Shown here: in pieces, positions 23,638 to 32,667 of the stretch
How the letters are laid out: each line of letters opens with the position of its first letter
How positions within the stretch are numbered: the first letter of the stretch is position 1
Assembly: GCF_002752655.1 (NCBI RefSeq)
Contig: NZ_CP023737.1
Coordinates: 3,434,001 to 3,498,000, forward strand
Direction of reading: 5' to 3'
Length of the DNA stretch: 64,000 nucleotides
Source of the DNA: Methylosinus trichosporium OB3b
GTDB lineage: Bacteria > Pseudomonadota > Alphaproteobacteria > Rhizobiales > Beijerinckiaceae
Translations under genes and position numbers: made by a program
Notes under the pieces: generated by a model
The model's database searches: none
Told to the model about the DNA's origin: nothing
What the model saw: only the letters and a program-made list of their open reading frames with translations

Positions 23638-25182
23638 ATGGATGAGATTACCGCCGAGATGATCGAGCGCGGCCGTTCGCAGGACGGCCGCTCGCAGCGC
23701 CGCCGTCGCGGCGTCAAAGTGCGCGAGGCGCGCGAGAAGCTCACCACCTCGGACACGGGCCATCGCGGCTGCGACGTCGGCCTGCTGCGCGCCTACGCCT
23801 CCGCCCGGCTCCATTCGGCCGTCCCCGCCTCGGCGCTCATCGCCATGGTGGCGGGCCTCACGCGCTATTGGATGGAGGGCGAGCTCGAGATCGTCTGGAC
23901 CACTTTCGCCTTCTCGACGCTGCTGCTCTGCTACGGCTTCGCCAAGCGCCTCGACCGGCTCGCCGACGCCGATATCAACGTCATATCCTGGCGAAGCAAA
24001 TTCGTCGCCGCGGAATTCGCCCATGGCCTCGTCTGGGCTTCGATGGCGGCGCTGCTGCTGCAGGCGGGCGACCCCAACGCCAAGGCCTTCGTGCTCGCCA
24101 TGCTGATGCTGGCGGCGGCGTTCAACACCATGGTCGCAGCGACGATTCCGATCGCCGTCTATGCGACCGTCACGCCGATCTCGATCGCCATCGTCGCCTG
24201 CCTGCGAGTCTCCTCGCTCGAGGATACGAGCCTCTCGCTGCTCGCATTGGTCGGCGCGGCGCAGGTGTTCTTCGTCGTGCTCGCCAAGCGCTTCCACCAT
24301 GTGACGCGGGAGAGCCTGTTCTTCCGCATCGAGAAGGACGATCTCATCGGCGAGTTGGAGCAGGCCAAGGCCAATTCCGACGAGGCGCGCCGGCGCGCCG
24401 AGGAGGCCAATCTCGCCAAATCGCGCTTCCTCGCCACCATGAGCCATGAGCTGCGCACGCCCTTGAACGCCATTCTCGGCTTCTCCGAGGTGCTCAAGAA
24501 CGAATTGTTCGGCGTTCATGCGGTCGCGGCCTACAAGGACTATTCCAACGACATTCATTCGAGCGGCCAGCATCTCTTGATGCTCATCAACGAGATTCTC
24601 GATCTCTCGCGCGTCGAGGCCGGCCGCTACGAGCTGAAGGAGGAGAGCGTCTCGCTCGCGACGATGGTCGAGGATTGCCGCCATCTTCTCACCATCCGCG
24701 CGCAAAAGCGCGGGATCGAGATGATCGAGATGACGGAGCCGGACCTGCCGCGCCTCTGGGCGGACGAGCGCGCGGTGCGGCAGATCGTGCTCAATCTCCT
24801 CACCAACGCCATCAAATTCACGCCGCAGGGCGGACAGGTGACGCTGAAGGTCGGCTGGACCAGCGCCGGCGGACAATATGTGGCGATCAGAGACACCGGC
24901 CCCGGCATTCCGGAAGAGGAGATCGCCGTGGTGATGTCCTCCTTCGGCCGCGGCACGCTGGCGCAGAAGAACGCCGAGGAGGGCACGGGCCTCGGCCTGC
25001 CGATCGTCAAGGGCCTCATCGATCTGCACGGCGGCCTGTTCAAGCTCGCCTCCAAGGTGCGCGAAGGCACCGAGGCGATCGTCGTGTTCCCGCCCGAGCG
25101 CGTGATGAACGCCCTGCCGAAATTCGACGACGAGGCGCATCCGCATCTGATGAACGGCGAGCGCCGGCGTCCCGCGGCCTGA
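23638..25182 (+). CDS. Membrane sensor histidine kinase, PdhS/DivJ-PleC-like
   Basis: A 514-residue kinase. An N-terminal membrane module of about six helices (residues about 50-215) leads through a short coiled coil to the HisKA domain, with SHELRTPLNAILGFSEVL carrying the phospho-accepting His. The catalytic ATPase domain has NLLTNAIKFTPQGG (N box), DTGPGIPEEEI (G1) and GTGLGLPIVKG (G2). The SEVLKNELFG segment after the H box is typical of alphaproteobacterial kinases that act on DivK-type regulators, which suggests cell-cycle or developmental control. No regulator gene is adjacent. Start is uncertain (ATG 23638 or TTG 23617). Confidence 0.85.
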   Translation: MDEITAEMIERGRSQDGRSQRRRRGVKVREAREKLTTSDTGHRGCDVGLLRAYASARLHSAVPASALIAMVAGLTRYWMEGELEIVWTTFAFSTLLLCYGFAKRLDRLADADINVISWRSKFVAAEFAHGLVWASMAALLLQAGDPNAKAFVLAMLMLAAAFNTMVAATIPIAVYATVTPISIAIVACLRVSSLEDTSLSLLALVGAAQVFFVVLAKRFHHVTRESLFFRIEKDDLIGELEQAKANSDEARRRAEEANLAKSRFLATMSHELRTPLNAILGFSEVLKNELFGVHAVAAYKDYSNDIHSSGQHLLMLINEILDLSRVEAGRYELKEESVSLATMVEDCRHLLTIRAQKRGIEMIEMTEPDLPRLWADERAVRQIVLNLLTNAIKFTPQGGQVTLKVGWTSAGGQYVAIRDTGPGIPEEEIAVVMSSFGRGTLAQKNAEEGTGLGLPIVKGLIDLHGGLFKLASKVREGTEAIVVFPPERVMNALPKFDDEAHPHLMNGERRRPAA

Positions 25183-25186
25183 GTCT

Positions 25187-28186
25187 TCAGCGCTCGCTCC
25201 CCAATGCGCGCGCGGCTCGCACTCTGCGATAGAGCGCCTCATATTTCGTCGCCATTGCGGCGACGGTGTTGTGCGCGCCTTCATTTTCCTGCCATGCGGC
25301 GACCGCCGCCCGAGCGCGTGCGAGCGCCTCGCCGTCGCTGACGATGTCGCAGATGTCGGAATAGAGCGTCTCGACGCGATCGAGCGGAACGACCCAACCG
25401 GCGCCGGTGGCGCGAATGCGCTCCGCCACGGCGCCGAAATCGAGGCCGATCACCGGCAGGCCGACCGACCACAGCTCGGTCAATGTGTGGCAATGCGTTT
25501 CCGGCCATTTCGAAAAGACGGCGCCGATCGTCGCGTCGGTCGCGAGACAGCGCGCCGCGAATTGCTCGCGCGAATAGGCGCCGTGCGACACGACGCCCGC
25601 CCCCTGCAGCGGCGGAAACACCTCGCCGAGCAGGTGAAACCGCAAGCGGCGCCCCGCGTCGAGCGCGGCGAGCGACATCACGAGGTCGCGCCCCTTCTCC
25701 GCCGAGAGATTTCCGGGGACCAGAATATCGGCCGGCGCGCCGCTTCGCGGCGCGGCGCGAGGCGGATGAAAGGACGGAAAATCGCGGCCGTGCTCGATGA
25801 TGTCGATGCGGCCGGCGAGCGCGGGAAAATTCGCCTCCAGAATCGTCGTCGCGGCCTGCGATGTGGAGACGAAAGCGTCGCAGTGAGCGAAGGCTTCGGC
25901 GAATTTCCTCCGCCACTCGCGCACCCAAGCGCCCTTCAGCGGCGGCGCGGCCTGCAGGGTCCACAGATCCGGAACGCATTCGCCCGGCGTCGGCGTGCAG
26001 GCTCCGCCGCAATAGCGGCCGGTTTCGTCGAGCAGCTTCAGCGACGGACACACGGCGTAATAATCGTGGAAGGACATGATCACCGGAATTCCGGCGCGGC
26101 GGGCGATCTTCGGCAGAGCGAGGCCGTGCCAGGCGAGATGGCGGATATGCACGAGCTCGATCGCATGTCGCGCCAGCCAGTCCTCCACCGTCACGGCGTA
26201 ATGGCGGCTGTCATGATCGACGAGCTCGATCGGCTGGTCGAGCTCGCATCGCTCGACGGTTTCGTCTCGCGACTCGTCGAGCTCCACCTTCGTCAAAGTG
26301 AGCCTTCGTCGATCGCAATGGAGAAGGAAGGGTTCGAAACGATCGCGCAGTCCTCTCATGAGATCGCGATTGCTCATCGGCGTGCCGCCGGTGCGGGTCG
26401 AGATCACGAACAGGATGCGCGGCTTCGGCGTCGCGACACGCTCTGCGGCCATCTCCTCGCGCAGCCGCCGCACGCCATGGCGCACCGCATTGATCCTCGG
26501 ATCGACGTCGAGACGCCGCGACAGCGCTCTATAGTCGAGGTGACGCGCTTCGAGAATCGTTCGGGCTCCTTCCGCGTTCGGCGCGACGTCATGCGAGTCG
26601 GCGGAAGCCATGCGATGCACGAGCGTGCGGTCGTCGATCAAATGACGCCATCCGGCTCTGCCGGCGCGCATCGACCAATCCTGTTCCGCGCCGTGACGGC
26701 CGACAAAAGATCCCGCGTCGAACGGGCCGAGCTCATCGAGCGCATCGCGCCTCAGAAACATGCAGAATCCATCGGCGACCGGCGTCTGCGGCAGGAGCGA
26801 CGATGAATGCTGCAGGATGAGCCGCTGATAGTCTTCCATCGTCCATCCCGGCTCGATCGGAACGCGACGTCGCGGATCCGGAACGGCGAAGGCGCCGACG
26901 TCGTCGCAGAGGGCGGTGACGGATGCGATGTCATCGGCGCTATAGGCGGCGTCCTGCAGATTATCGGCCCAGCGCGGCCCCGCCAGCGCGTCGCAGCTCA
27001 GAAGAATCACGTCCGATGCGCGCGCGATCTCCAATCCGAGATCGACCGATTTCGCATATCCGACCGGCTCGTCGTTTCGCCGCAGCACGATGTTCGGCAG
27101 GCCTTCGAACGCTCGCAGCGTTTCGGCGATCTGCGGATCGGCGCTCGCGTCGTCGATCAGGATCAGCGACGTCGAGGCGCGGGTGTGGCGCATCACGGCG
27201 TCGAGGCAGCGCTTCAACGCCCGCGCGGAGTCGTCGATCGGCGTGACCACGACGGCGAGCGGGCGCCGGACGCGACGGCAGGAGACGATCCGCGGGCTAT
27301 GCGGCTTCAGCTCGACCGTCAGCGGCGCGCCTTCGATCGAAGCGCCGCGCCGAGAAATATCGACGACCGCGGCTCCGGCGCCCGGCGGCAGGAAAGTCTC
27401 GAAGCAGCCGCCGACGATGCGAGGATCGAGGCTGCGCAGATCGTTTCGTGACCACTCGGCGGTCGCCTGCGCGAAATGAACGCCGTCGATCGAGACATCC
27501 AGGACCACCGGCTCGGCGGGCGCGGCCGGATCATAGGCCCATCCCGCGATCGAACAGGAATCGACGCGTTCGATATTCGACGCCAGTTTCGCCGGGGCGC
27601 TCGCGTCGGGGCTCGCGGGATCGTCCGGCCGTAGCGCCAGTCGATGATAGAGCGGCGATGCGCTCGCGCTTCTTAGAAAGGGGTGAGCCTCGAGATGGCG
27701 CTCGGTCGAGAAGAACGGCGACGGATCGAACAGAAGCTTGCACCCGACGCGCAGATAATGCTCGGCGGCGTCGACGTCCTCGTCGAGGCCATAGCGCGCG
27801 CGGTAGAAGGACGCGTCGACATGCGGCCGGACGGTCTCGATCTGGAAGCGGACGACCTCGTCCTCGCCGGAGGGCGCCAACCCTTCCGAAAGCGGCCAGA
27901 CGCAGTCGACATAATGCGTCAACGCATTGGTTTCGAGCGAGAGATCGCGAGTGGCGAGATAATAGAGGCAATCGAACGCCGCGGAGGGATTGCGGCCCTC
28001 GCGCCAGCCGTGACGCATGAAATGCTTGAAAGGATTCGCCTTCGACGCGGCGACATCGGGATTGGCTTTCAAATAATATGTCTTGTCGAAAAATCGTCTT
28101 TCATTGACCAGAAGCCGAAGCAACCGCTTCCTCGTCTCGCCTGCTCTCATTCGCTCGCGCCCGATGGTCATTTCAGCAAGCGCCAC
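25187..28186 (-). CDS. Large bifunctional glycosyltransferase (GT2 plus GT4)
   Basis: A 999-residue fusion. The N-terminal about 200 residues contain repeats of the type YLKANPDVAASKANPFKHFM ... GWREGRNPS, common in surface-polysaccharide transferases. Residues about 315-560 are a GT-A domain (SLILIDDASADPQIAETLRA), and about 590-985 are a GT-B domain (FVISTRTGGTPMSNRDLM; PGNLSAEKGRDLVMSLAAL; HTLTELWSVGLPVIGLDFGA). It probably adds two different sugars in exopolysaccharide or O-antigen synthesis. The start is GTG 28186, with ATGs at 28171 and 28150 as alternatives. Confidence 0.82.
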   Translation of the reverse strand: MALAEMTIGRERMRAGETRKRLLRLLVNERRFFDKTYYLKANPDVAASKANPFKHFMRHGWREGRNPSAAFDCLYYLATRDLSLETNALTHYVDCVWPLSEGLAPSGEDEVVRFQIETVRPHVDASFYRARYGLDEDVDAAEHYLRVGCKLLFDPSPFFSTERHLEAHPFLRSASASPLYHRLALRPDDPASPDASAPAKLASNIERVDSCSIAGWAYDPAAPAEPVVLDVSIDGVHFAQATAEWSRNDLRSLDPRIVGGCFETFLPPGAGAAVVDISRRGASIEGAPLTVELKPHSPRIVSCRRVRRPLAVVVTPIDDSARALKRCLDAVMRHTRASTSLILIDDASADPQIAETLRAFEGLPNIVLRRNDEPVGYAKSVDLGLEIARASDVILLSCDALAGPRWADNLQDAAYSADDIASVTALCDDVGAFAVPDPRRRVPIEPGWTMEDYQRLILQHSSSLLPQTPVADGFCMFLRRDALDELGPFDAGSFVGRHGAEQDWSMRAGRAGWRHLIDDRTLVHRMASADSHDVAPNAEGARTILEARHLDYRALSRRLDVDPRINAVRHGVRRLREEMAAERVATPKPRILFVISTRTGGTPMSNRDLMRGLRDRFEPFLLHCDRRRLTLTKVELDESRDETVERCELDQPIELVDHDSRHYAVTVEDWLARHAIELVHIRHLAWHGLALPKIARRAGIPVIMSFHDYYAVCPSLKLLDETGRYCGGACTPTPGECVPDLWTLQAAPPLKGAWVREWRRKFAEAFAHCDAFVSTSQAATTILEANFPALAGRIDIIEHGRDFPSFHPPRAAPRSGAPADILVPGNLSAEKGRDLVMSLAALDAGRRLRFHLLGEVFPPLQGAGVVSHGAYSREQFAARCLATDATIGAVFSKWPETHCHTLTELWSVGLPVIGLDFGAVAERIRATGAGWVVPLDRVETLYSDICDIVSDGEALARARAAVAAWQENEGAHNTVAAMATKYEALYRRVRAARALGSER

Positions 28187-28477
28187 GTCTCGTTTCGACA
28201 GATTGCGGAGCGCTTATAGTTTCTCGCGCTCCGATTGTCGACACGTGAGCAATCGCGCGCAGCGTCGAGACGAGATGCGCCGGCGGCCCGGCGCGCCCAG
28301 CCGCCTCACGGCGAAACATCCGATCGCGCATCGAGGAAAGTGCGCCGGCGCACAGCGGCGGCTTTCGCTCCGCTTTAACTATCGGTCGACAAATCGGACG
28401 ACGCAGACGGGTTTCTCCATCTCGCCTGCAACCAGAGCGGGGCGATCCGCGTTATGCTCGAAAAGGGAGTGTGCGTC

Positions 28478-28795
28478 ATGATGGCTTCGGGAAACAGGCT
28501 CTTTTCGAACGGCGCTTCGCGCCTCGTCGCCGCAGCGATCGTCGTCACCGGATTTTGCGCCGCGGTCGCCGCCGCGCCGGCCGTCGCGCCGCTCCACAAG
28601 TCCGCCGCCGCCCCCGTCCATCGCGCCAATTTCGGCGAGGGCGCGAGCGCGCTGCGCCCGTTCGGCCAGGGCGCCGCGATTCACGTCGATCGCGCCTATG
28701 GCGACGAGGATGAAGATTGCGTGCTCGCGGTCACCAAGGTCGAGGATGCGGACGGCCGCGTCAGCGTCACGCGCGGCGTCGCCTGCGCGCATTGA
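28478..28795 (+). CDS. Small exported hypothetical protein
   Basis: A 105-residue protein with a signal peptide (SRLVAAAIVVTGFCAAVAAA, cleavage near APAVA). The mature part has one Cys pair (EDEDCVLAVTKVEDADGRVS, and VACAH at the end) and no recognised domain. GGGAG lies 8 bases before the ATG at 28478. It is divergent from the large glycosyltransferase gene, with about 290 bases between them that hold no other gene. Confidence 0.6.
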   Translation: MMASGNRLFSNGASRLVAAAIVVTGFCAAVAAAPAVAPLHKSAAAPVHRANFGEGASALRPFGQGAAIHVDRAYGDEDEDCVLAVTKVEDADGRVSVTRGVACAH

Positions 28796-28843
28796 GGTCT
28801 AGAGCGCTTTCCGATCGAACGGAATCGGATGGCGCCCTAGCGT

Positions 28844-30073
28844 TCAGCGCCCGACGATTCGTCCCACCGCCCAATTGGGCTGGACATAGGGGCGCCGGTT
28901 GCGAAACTGCCCCTTCATCACCAGAGCGAAGGCGATGGCGTCGAGCCCGGCCAGCGTCAGCCACCAGAGCTGCTCGCCGGCGGGGCCGAGCATGGAGATG
29001 GCGAGGCCGGTGGCGAGGCCCGCCAGTAGAAAAGGCGCGAGCACCGGCCGCGTCCGCCCGGCGATGATGAAGGCGCGCGCCGCCACCGCCGCGAGGGCGA
29101 GGGCGCCGATCGCGCCGAGATCGAACCACACCTGAAAGACGAGGCTGCGCGGCGTCTCCTGATCGAGATAATGGCCGAGCACGCCATAGATGGCCGCGCC
29201 GAAGCCATGGCCGAGCAGCGCCCGCGGCCCGTCGCCGATGAGGATGTGGCCCCACACCAGCAGCGGCTCGAGTGCGGCCGGCGGATGTTCCGGCAGCGCA
29301 TAGGCGGAAAGGATCGCCGCCAGCGGCGCAACGAGAATCGCCGTCGCCGCCAGCAGCGCCAGCAGGCGCGAGACGCGCCGCGCCTTGCCGAAGGATAAGG
29401 CGAGGACCAGCGCTCCGACGATCAGCGCCGGAAGCGCGGCGGGCGAGCGGGCGAGGGCGCAGGCGGCGACGGCCGCAGCCGCGACCACGCCGGCCGAGAT
29501 CCACCGCCCTCGCAGCGCCAGAGCGCCGAGCGCGGGCCACAGCACCAAAGCGAGGCCGAGGCCGGCGCGCTGCAGCGGGTCGCTGTCGAGATCCGCCGGC
29601 GGCGCCAGCGGATGCGCGAGGAGCGCGACGGCGAGCAGCGCCCCGGCCGCGGCGGCGGTGCCGATCGGCAGAAGATTGAGATTGGAGGTCTTGGTGCGGG
29701 CCGGCAGCAGCGCGCAGGCGGCCGCCACCAGCGCCAGCGTCGCCGCGCTCTTGCCGAATCGCTCCGCCGGACCGGAGCCGAAGGGCGTCCAGGCCAGCGA
29801 CAGGCCGGTCCAGCCGACGAAGAACAGCGCTGCGAGCGTCGTCGGCTTCAGCGCCAGAGCGATGATCTGGCCGAGCCGGCGTGAATCCGGCGCGAGGCTC
29901 GCCGACAGCAGCAGCAGCGCCGCGCCGATCGGCAGCAGGATGTAGATCGTCTGCCGGGCGAGGATCGGCGCGACCTGAGAGATGATGAACAGCAGCATGA
30001 TGCTGAGCCGCGCCAGCAGGCGCGCCGCCTCGGTGGCGGGATCATCGATGGTGCGTCGCGATAGGTTCGGCAT
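28844..30073 (-). CDS. O-antigen ligase/polymerase-like membrane protein
   Basis: A 409-residue protein with about ten to eleven hydrophobic helices. The large periplasmic loop before the last helices contains HILIGDGPRALLGHGFGAAI and YGVLGHYLDQETPRSLVFQV, the pattern seen in Wzy/WaaL-type enzymes (GxG..... H....). It would link or polymerise polysaccharide at the periplasmic face. Nearby glycosyltransferase genes support a surface-polysaccharide role. Sequence cannot tell ligase from polymerase. Confidence 0.75.
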   Translation of the reverse strand: MPNLSRRTIDDPATEAARLLARLSIMLLFIISQVAPILARQTIYILLPIGAALLLLSASLAPDSRRLGQIIALALKPTTLAALFFVGWTGLSLAWTPFGSGPAERFGKSAATLALVAAACALLPARTKTSNLNLLPIGTAAAAGALLAVALLAHPLAPPADLDSDPLQRAGLGLALVLWPALGALALRGRWISAGVVAAAAVAACALARSPAALPALIVGALVLALSFGKARRVSRLLALLAATAILVAPLAAILSAYALPEHPPAALEPLLVWGHILIGDGPRALLGHGFGAAIYGVLGHYLDQETPRSLVFQVWFDLGAIGALALAAVAARAFIIAGRTRPVLAPFLLAGLATGLAISMLGPAGEQLWWLTLAGLDAIAFALVMKGQFRNRRPYVQPNWAVGRIVGR

Positions 30074-30179
30074 GGCGGAAGGCGCCGGCGGTTGCGGTGA
30101 CAGTGCGGAGTCTACAGGCGAAGGCGCGACGAATCCATGGAGGATGAGCCGGTTGCGCTGCGGTGGAGCGAAAGCGGCG

Positions 30180-31331
30180 TTATTTTTTCTCCGACTGTGT
30201 CTCTTTTGCCCATTCCGTGCAGACTAGCGCATCCGGCTCGCGCGGAGCATATGCTCGCGCCAAGGATGCGAGCTCCTCTCGCGGCAAGAGTCGGGCCAGC
30301 GCCCACACGGCGGCTCCGCGCGTCACCGGCGAGGCATGGTCGAGCAGCGGCCGCAGAGCGGCGGAAAGGCGCGCCTCGCCGCTGTTGCCGATGGCGATCG
30401 CCACATTGCGCAGGAACCGCGCATGGCCGAGCCGCTTGACCGGCGTCGCGGCGAAGAGCGCGCGAAAGCCCGCATCGTCCAGCGCGGCGAGCCCTGCGAG
30501 CGGCATGGCGTCCAGTTCGGGACGCAGAGCGAGCCGGGCGTCGCGAGCGGCCCGCGCGAATTTGTTCCAGGGGCAGACGGCGAGGCAGTCGTCGCAGCCG
30601 AACACGCGATTGCCGATGGCGGCGCGCAGCTCGCGCGGGATCGGGCCCCTGTGCTCGATGGTGAGATAAGCGACGCAGCGGCGCGCATCGAGCCGATAGG
30701 GGGCGGGAAAGGCGTTCGTCGGGCAGATGTCGAGGCATTTGCGGCAGGAGCCGCAATGATCGCGCTCCGGCGCGTCGGGCGCGAGCGTCAGATCGGTGAA
30801 GATCGAGCCGAGGAACAGCCAGGAGCCGAAGCGGCGCGAGACGAGATTGGTGTGCTTGCCCTGCCATCCGAGCCCGGCGGCCTGCGCCAGCGGCTTCTCC
30901 ATCACCGGAGCCGTGTCGACGAACACTTTGGCGTCGCCGGCCCCGGCGCGGGACAGCAGGAAGGCGGCGAGCTGCTTCAGCCGGCCCTTGATCACCTCAT
31001 GATAATCGCGCCGGCGGGCGTAGAGCGAGATCGCGCCATGGTCGCGGCGCGCGAGATCGGCGAGCGGGTCCCCGTCCGCGCCGTAATTGGCGCCGAGCAG
31101 CACGATGGAGCGCGCCTCGCTCCACAGGCCCTGCGGCGCGGCGCGGCGCTCCGGCGTCGCGGCCATCCACTCCATATCGCCATGGGCGCCGCTGGCGAGC
31201 CAGGCGGCGAGACGCTCGCCGGCCTGCGGCGGCGCGCTCGCGGGGGCGATGCGGCAGAGATCGAAGCCGAGCGCCGCGGCCTGCGCGCGCAGCGCCTCCT
31301 CGAGGCTCAGAAGTCGAGATCGGCGTAGCAC
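30180..31331 (-). CDS. queG: Epoxyqueuosine reductase
   Basis: A cobalamin-dependent enzyme that makes queuosine in tRNA from epoxyqueuosine. The two ferredoxin-type clusters are CGSCRKCLDICPTNAF and CDDCLAVCPWNKF. The N-terminal part has LGANYGADGDPLADL and VFVDTAPVMEKPLAQ, typical of QueG, and the C-terminus has a short HEAT-like repeat (VKRLGHARFLRNVAIAIGNS). The start is uncertain. GTG 31331 gives a family-like N-terminus and overlaps fzlA by 25 bases; an in-frame start at 31436 is antisense-like. Confidence 0.9.
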   Translation of the reverse strand: MLRRSRLLSLEEALRAQAAALGFDLCRIAPASAPPQAGERLAAWLASGAHGDMEWMAATPERRAAPQGLWSEARSIVLLGANYGADGDPLADLARRDHGAISLYARRRDYHEVIKGRLKQLAAFLLSRAGAGDAKVFVDTAPVMEKPLAQAAGLGWQGKHTNLVSRRFGSWLFLGSIFTDLTLAPDAPERDHCGSCRKCLDICPTNAFPAPYRLDARRCVAYLTIEHRGPIPRELRAAIGNRVFGCDDCLAVCPWNKFARAARDARLALRPELDAMPLAGLAALDDAGFRALFAATPVKRLGHARFLRNVAIAIGNSGEARLSAALRPLLDHASPVTRGAAVWALARLLPREELASLARAYAPREPDALVCTEWAKETQSEKK

Positions 31332-31999
31332 GCCGCCGGCGTCGTCCCCACGGCGCGGTCCGAGAGCAGCGGGCGAAAGGCCGGGCGCGATTTGATCCGC
31401 TGGTACCAATGCTTGACCGTCTCGTATTCGTCCCATGGAACGTCGCCCAGATAATCGGCGCAGGAGAGATGCGCGGCGGCGGCGAAATCGGCGAGGCTCA
31501 AGGTCTCGCCCGCCAGCCAGTTCCGCGCCCCGGTCAGATAGCCGATGTAGCGCATATGGGGACGAATATTGGCGCGCGCGACGCGCAGCAGATCCATGTC
31601 CGGCGCGCCGCCGCCGATCTCGGGAGCGAGAAAGCGCTTATAGACTTTCTCGGTGACCAGCCAATTGGTCACCTCCTCGTAGAATTTGAGGTTGAACCAT
31701 TCGGTCAGCCGCCGCGTCTCGGCGCGCTCGCGCGGCGTTTGCGGCAGCAGCCGCAGGCGGTTGAGCTCGGGGTCCGCGGTCTCCTCGAGATATTCGGCGA
31801 TCACCATGGCGCCGGAGACGACGGTTCCATCGTCGTCGACCAGCACCGGCGTGCGGCCGGCCGGATCGAGAGCCAGGAACTCGCGGCGGCGCTCGGCGGC
31901 CCTCTCCTCGATCAGCGTCGTCTCGATCGCGTGCTCGGCGAGGATCAGCCGAACGAAACGCGAATGCGGACACAGCGGATGATGATAGAGAGTGGCCAT
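31307..31999 (-). CDS. fzlA: FtsZ-binding GST-family division protein
   Basis: A 230-residue glutathione-S-transferase-fold protein starting MATLYHHPLCPHSRFVRLIL. TEWFNLKFYEEVTNWLVTE, the LSCADYLGDVPWDEYE segment and the C-terminal YADLDF fit the FzlA group. In Caulobacter, FzlA binds FtsZ filaments and is needed for constriction, with the C-terminus essential. It is therefore more likely a division protein than a detoxifying GST. queG follows with an overlap. The assignment rests on recalled family patterns, and a generic GST remains possible. Confidence 0.78.
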   Translation of the reverse strand: MATLYHHPLCPHSRFVRLILAEHAIETTLIEERAAERRREFLALDPAGRTPVLVDDDGTVVSGAMVIAEYLEETADPELNRLRLLPQTPRERAETRRLTEWFNLKFYEEVTNWLVTEKVYKRFLAPEIGGGAPDMDLLRVARANIRPHMRYIGYLTGARNWLAGETLSLADFAAAAHLSCADYLGDVPWDEYETVKHWYQRIKSRPAFRPLLSDRAVGTTPAACYADLDF

Positions 32000-32667
32000 G
32001 GAGCCTTGGTCTGACAGCGCGACGCCGCAGCGGGGGAACAAGACGCGGCGCTGCGGAAATTTTCGTATAGGCCCGGCCGCGCGGCGCGACAAGCGCAGCC
32101 ATTGCCGCGCCGAGGGACCGATATCGAACGTCATCCTGTTGAGATTTTATACAATTTTATCGTTCGTCGGCGGCGCCGGCGAGCTTTGCGGCTCCGCGTC
32201 ATTTTCGGCGGTGGCGTTAGCGAATTCTTGACGGCGCCGGCGCAGGGGAAATGAGCTCGGCCGGCCGCGGCCGCGCGTGCGAGCGCGCACAGGGCGGGCA
32301 TCGACGGGCGCCCGCGCGGCGGGCGACAGGCGCGGGCCAGTGGGGTGGGACGCAGCAAAGAGCGTAGAGTCGACGGCGCCGGCCGCCTCCTCTCCCCGCA
32401 GGCGCTACGGCATGCACACATATATCGAAGGTGAAAAATGTCTTCGAAATCAAGAGGAAATTACAGGCTGAGCAGCGGGGTTTCGCTTTCACAACCGCCT
32501 CGAAGCCATATTTTTCCCTTCGAGTTTCCGCAAGTCGTTGAGGCGACTCGAGAAGATGTGTGCATGCCGTAGCCCGCAGGCGGGGAGAGGAGGCGGCGGA
32601 CATGGTTGTTCTTGTCCGAAAGTCGCTATGATCTCGGCCGACCGCGACATCGCCGAGGTGGCGGCGC
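32000..32667. other. 668-bp intergenic region between fzlA and the P450 gene
   Basis: No convincing gene: all ORFs here are short and Arg/Ala/Pro-rich. It contains a diverging inverted repeat at 32382-32599 (listed separately) and the probable fzlA promoter area near 32120-32170, where the sequence becomes AT-rich. Confidence 0.6.
32382..32599. repeat. Inverted repeat of two diverged ~70-bp units
   Basis: The left arm (32382-32421) and right arm (32556-32599) share GCCTCCTCTCCCCG and CTACGGCATGCACACAT in opposite orientation, with a 6- to 8-base variable stretch between. The similarity continues inward: TCGAAGG-GAAAAAT-CTTCGA on the left matches the complement of about 32500-32520 on the right. 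It could be a MITE-like element or two inverted dispersed repeats. The GCCTCCTCTCCCCGC word also occurs at about 40415. Confidence 0.65.
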
